DNA from: Christensenellaceae bacterium
GTDB lineage: Bacteria; Bacillota; Clostridia; Christensenellales; SZUA-584
DNA length: 6,901 nucleotides
NCBI GenBank assembly: GCA_012719815.1
Contig: JAAXZP010000350.1
Location: 1 to 6,901 of the forward strand
Direction: 5' to 3'
Positions 5,735-6,901 of the stretch are shown piece by piece. Position 1 is the first letter of the stretch. Each line of letters begins with the position of its first letter. Below the pieces are notes generated by a model that worked only from the letters and a program-made list of their open reading frames with translations, did not search any database and was not told the DNA's origin. The position numbers and the translations under genes were made by a program.

Positions 5735-6628
5735 ATGAATTATAATCTGAAACAGCTTGAGGCATTTGTGGCGGTCGTGGAGTGCGGCAGCTTCACCGCT
5801 GCGGCGGACAGGCTGTATCTGGCGCAATCGACCATCAGCGCTCATGTGGCCGCGCTGGAAAAGGAGATCGGCGTGCCGCTGCTGATGCGGTCGGGCAAGC
5901 GCAGGATCATCCTCACAGAGGAAGGGCGGCGTGTTTATACCCATGCAAAAGCAATCCTCCAAAGCTGTGAGCAGCTTTCCAGGGAGCTGGAGGAGCGCAA
6001 TTCGCAGGAGCTGGTGCTGGCGGCTTCCACGATTCCGATGGGCTATCTGTTGCCGGGGATGCTGGCCGGGTTTAAGCGGGTGATGCCGCAATGCCGGTTT
6101 ACGCTGTGCAGCGGAGACAGCGCCAGCGTCCATGAACTGGTGCTGGAGGGGCAGGCCCAGATCGGTTTCGTGGGCGCGGTGATGAACCGCAAAGAGCTGG
6201 TTTATGACATGCTCTACGAAGACAAACTGATGCTGCTCACCCCGGATACTGAAAAATACCGGGAGATGAAGAGCGCAGGCATCTCCGGCAATGCGCTGCT
6301 CAGCGAGCCGCTGATATTCCGCGAACTGGGGTCGGGCACGCAGCAGGCTGTGGATAAATTTCTGTGTGAAAACAACATCCGTACGGAAGATATCCACGTT
6401 GTGGCCCGAATGGACAACCATGATACCATACTGCGCGCTATCGCCCAGGGGCTCGGCATCGCCGTCGTATCCGAACTGGCCGCAAGGGCGGCTCAAAACG
6501 TAATCAGCTTTCCGCTGGAAGGCAAGAGCACGGTGCGCTATTTGTATATGATCACTCCCAAGAATGTAAGGCTGACGAACGTCGCCCGGTCCTTCCGCGA
6601 ATATGTTCTCAACTACAAAATAGTATAA
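5735..6628 (+). CDS. LysR-family regulator, selenium-metabolism-associated type
   Basis: A 297-residue LysR-type transcription factor. Residues 3-62 form the winged helix-turn-helix (LKQLEAFVAVVECGSFTAAA, then STISAHVAALEKEIGVPLL), followed by the linker helix. The effector domain (about 90-295) starts ELVLAASTIPMGYLLPGMLA and has the usual GQAQIGFVGA strand, a second lobe from about 165, and the return ILRAIAQGLGIAVVSELAA. The start is the ATG at 5735, 4 nt after the selD stop, with GGTGGAG (5721-5727) inside the selD end as ribosome site. An open frame upstream to 5681 is only overlap with selD. From memory, LysR proteins beside selD in Clostridia form a recognised group named selenium metabolism-associated; the N-terminal sequence and position fit it. 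The effector and targets are not known from the sequence. Unlike many LysR genes it is not divergent, so it may regulate its own operon. Confidence 0.9.
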   Translation: MNYNLKQLEAFVAVVECGSFTAAADRLYLAQSTISAHVAALEKEIGVPLLMRSGKRRIILTEEGRRVYTHAKAILQSCEQLSRELEERNSQELVLAASTIPMGYLLPGMLAGFKRVMPQCRFTLCSGDSASVHELVLEGQAQIGFVGAVMNRKELVYDMLYEDKLMLLTPDTEKYREMKSAGISGNALLSEPLIFRELGSGTQQAVDKFLCENNIRTEDIHVVARMDNHDTILRAIAQGLGIAVVSELAARAAQNVISFPLEGKSTVRYLYMITPKNVRLTNVARSFREYVLNYKIV

Positions 6629-6653
6629 CGTTTCGGAACTCAATTTTATCGAT

Positions 6654-6703
6654 AACGCCGATGGAATCTATTGATTTATCTGATATTTCAATTGGCGTTT
6701 TTT
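6654..6703 (+). terminator. Intrinsic terminator after the LysR gene
   Basis: AACGCC (6654-6659) pairs with GGCGTT (6694-6699). The stem can extend inward through GAT/ATT with a G-U pair and, past one mismatch, GAA/TTC. The loop is long and AT-rich. The 3' arm merges into six Ts (6698-6703), and a second T run follows at 6712-6716. It lies 25 nt past the LysR stop and closes the selD-LysR unit. Confidence 0.65.
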
Positions 6704-6721
6704 AGTGTTGCTTTTTATAAT
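6692..6721 (+). promoter_or_regulatory. Candidate sigma-A promoter for the activase gene
   Basis: TTGGCG (6692-6697) and a perfect TATAAT (6716-6721) are separated by 18 bp. The -35 lies inside the 3' arm of the LysR terminator. A start near 6728 would leave a very short leader, just covering the ribosome site AGAGGA (6729-6734). The -10 is strong and the -35 matches only its TTG. Confidence 0.4.
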
Positions 6722-6738
6722 TAATGACAGAGGATTAT

Positions 6739-6901
6739 ATGAAATTCATCGGGATAGATATTGGATCGACCTGCGCGAAAACGACGGTTTTGGACGACAG
6801 CCGGGAGATCCTGTTCCAATTCGTACAGCCGACCGGCTGGAGCAGCGTGGATACTGCGGAGGCGATCCGTGTAAAACTGCTGGATAACGGTATTGATGCC
6901 C
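6739..6901 (+). CDS. Acyl-CoA dehydratase activase family ATPase (BadF/BcrA/HgdC type), N-terminal part
   Basis: The first 54 codons of a gene that runs out of the window. It begins MKFIGIDIGSTCAKTTVLDD, the phosphate-1 loop (D-x-G-S-T-x-x-K) of the ASKHA ATPase fold. QPTGWSSVDTAEAIRVKLL follows, typical of the clostridial 2-hydroxyacyl-CoA dehydratase activase group. Family members are iron-sulfur ATPases that drive electrons into a partner dehydratase or related reductase. The Fe-S cysteines would lie downstream and cannot be checked. AGAGGA at 6729-6734 supports the ATG at 6739; another in-frame ATG at 6724 has no ribosome site. It lies behind a terminator and a possible promoter, so it may start a separate unit. 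Some distant members are fused to, or work with, DUF2229-type partners; the window cannot tell. Confidence 0.85.
   Translation, partial: MKFIGIDIGSTCAKTTVLDDSREILFQFVQPTGWSSVDTAEAIRVKLLDNGIDA

Noticed and set aside
5615..6643. Long minus-strand open frame (342 codons) across the LysR gene and the end of selD
   Set aside because: It spans two well-supported genes on the other strand, is rich in His/Gln/Arg as typical antisense shadows are, and matches no family.

Overview
The window reads as a piece of an anaerobic Bacillota (Clostridia-type) chromosome. The signs are strong AGGAGG-type ribosome sites, a lipoprotein-type solute-binding protein, a clostridial-style selD followed by a selenium-type LysR regulator, and the start of a 2-hydroxyacyl-CoA dehydratase activase family gene. 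All recognisable genes lie on the + strand. Most of the window is GC-rich, but about 2586-4170 is clearly AT-rich and 4177-4599 is intermediate. No rRNA, tRNA, CRISPR array, transposase or recombinase was found.

Left block (1-2590), transport and an associated enzyme. The window opens in the last codons of an RbsC-type ABC permease. A lipid-anchored periplasmic-binding-protein-like receptor (237-1223) and an M24/creatinase-fold protein (1350-2525) follow. The M24 protein has lost three of the five metal ligands of this fold and also the creatinase catalytic His. Hairpins follow the receptor (1238-1266) and the M24 gene (2563-2585). An 18-bp AT-flanked ACGGGTG motif occurs at nearly the same distance (about 40 nt) upstream of both start codons, inverted in one case. 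It is a candidate shared operator and suggests that uptake and the M24 protein form one regulon.

Middle block (2586-4600), an accessory insert. It holds a DUF4268 protein gene with an N-terminal PD-(D/E)XK nuclease-like domain, split by a -1 frame change at a five-A run (3220-3224), and a small YiaC-like GNAT acetyltransferase. Low GC, poor promoters and the broken gene suggest acquired DNA.

Right block (4600-6901), selenium and an activase. selD (TTG start, Cys rather than Sec in the active site) is followed after only 4 nt by a LysR regulator of the selenium-metabolism type. A terminator follows, overlapped by a candidate promoter, and then the first 54 codons of a BadF/BcrA/HgdC-type ATPase. 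SelD makes selenophosphate, LysR probably senses a related state, and the activase may belong to the same locus or begin a new unit.

No complete undescribed system can be demonstrated here. The best leads are the ligand-depleted M24 protein tied to an ABC importer by a repeated motif, and the DUF4268 frame break, where -1 slippage would restore the conserved protein exactly.
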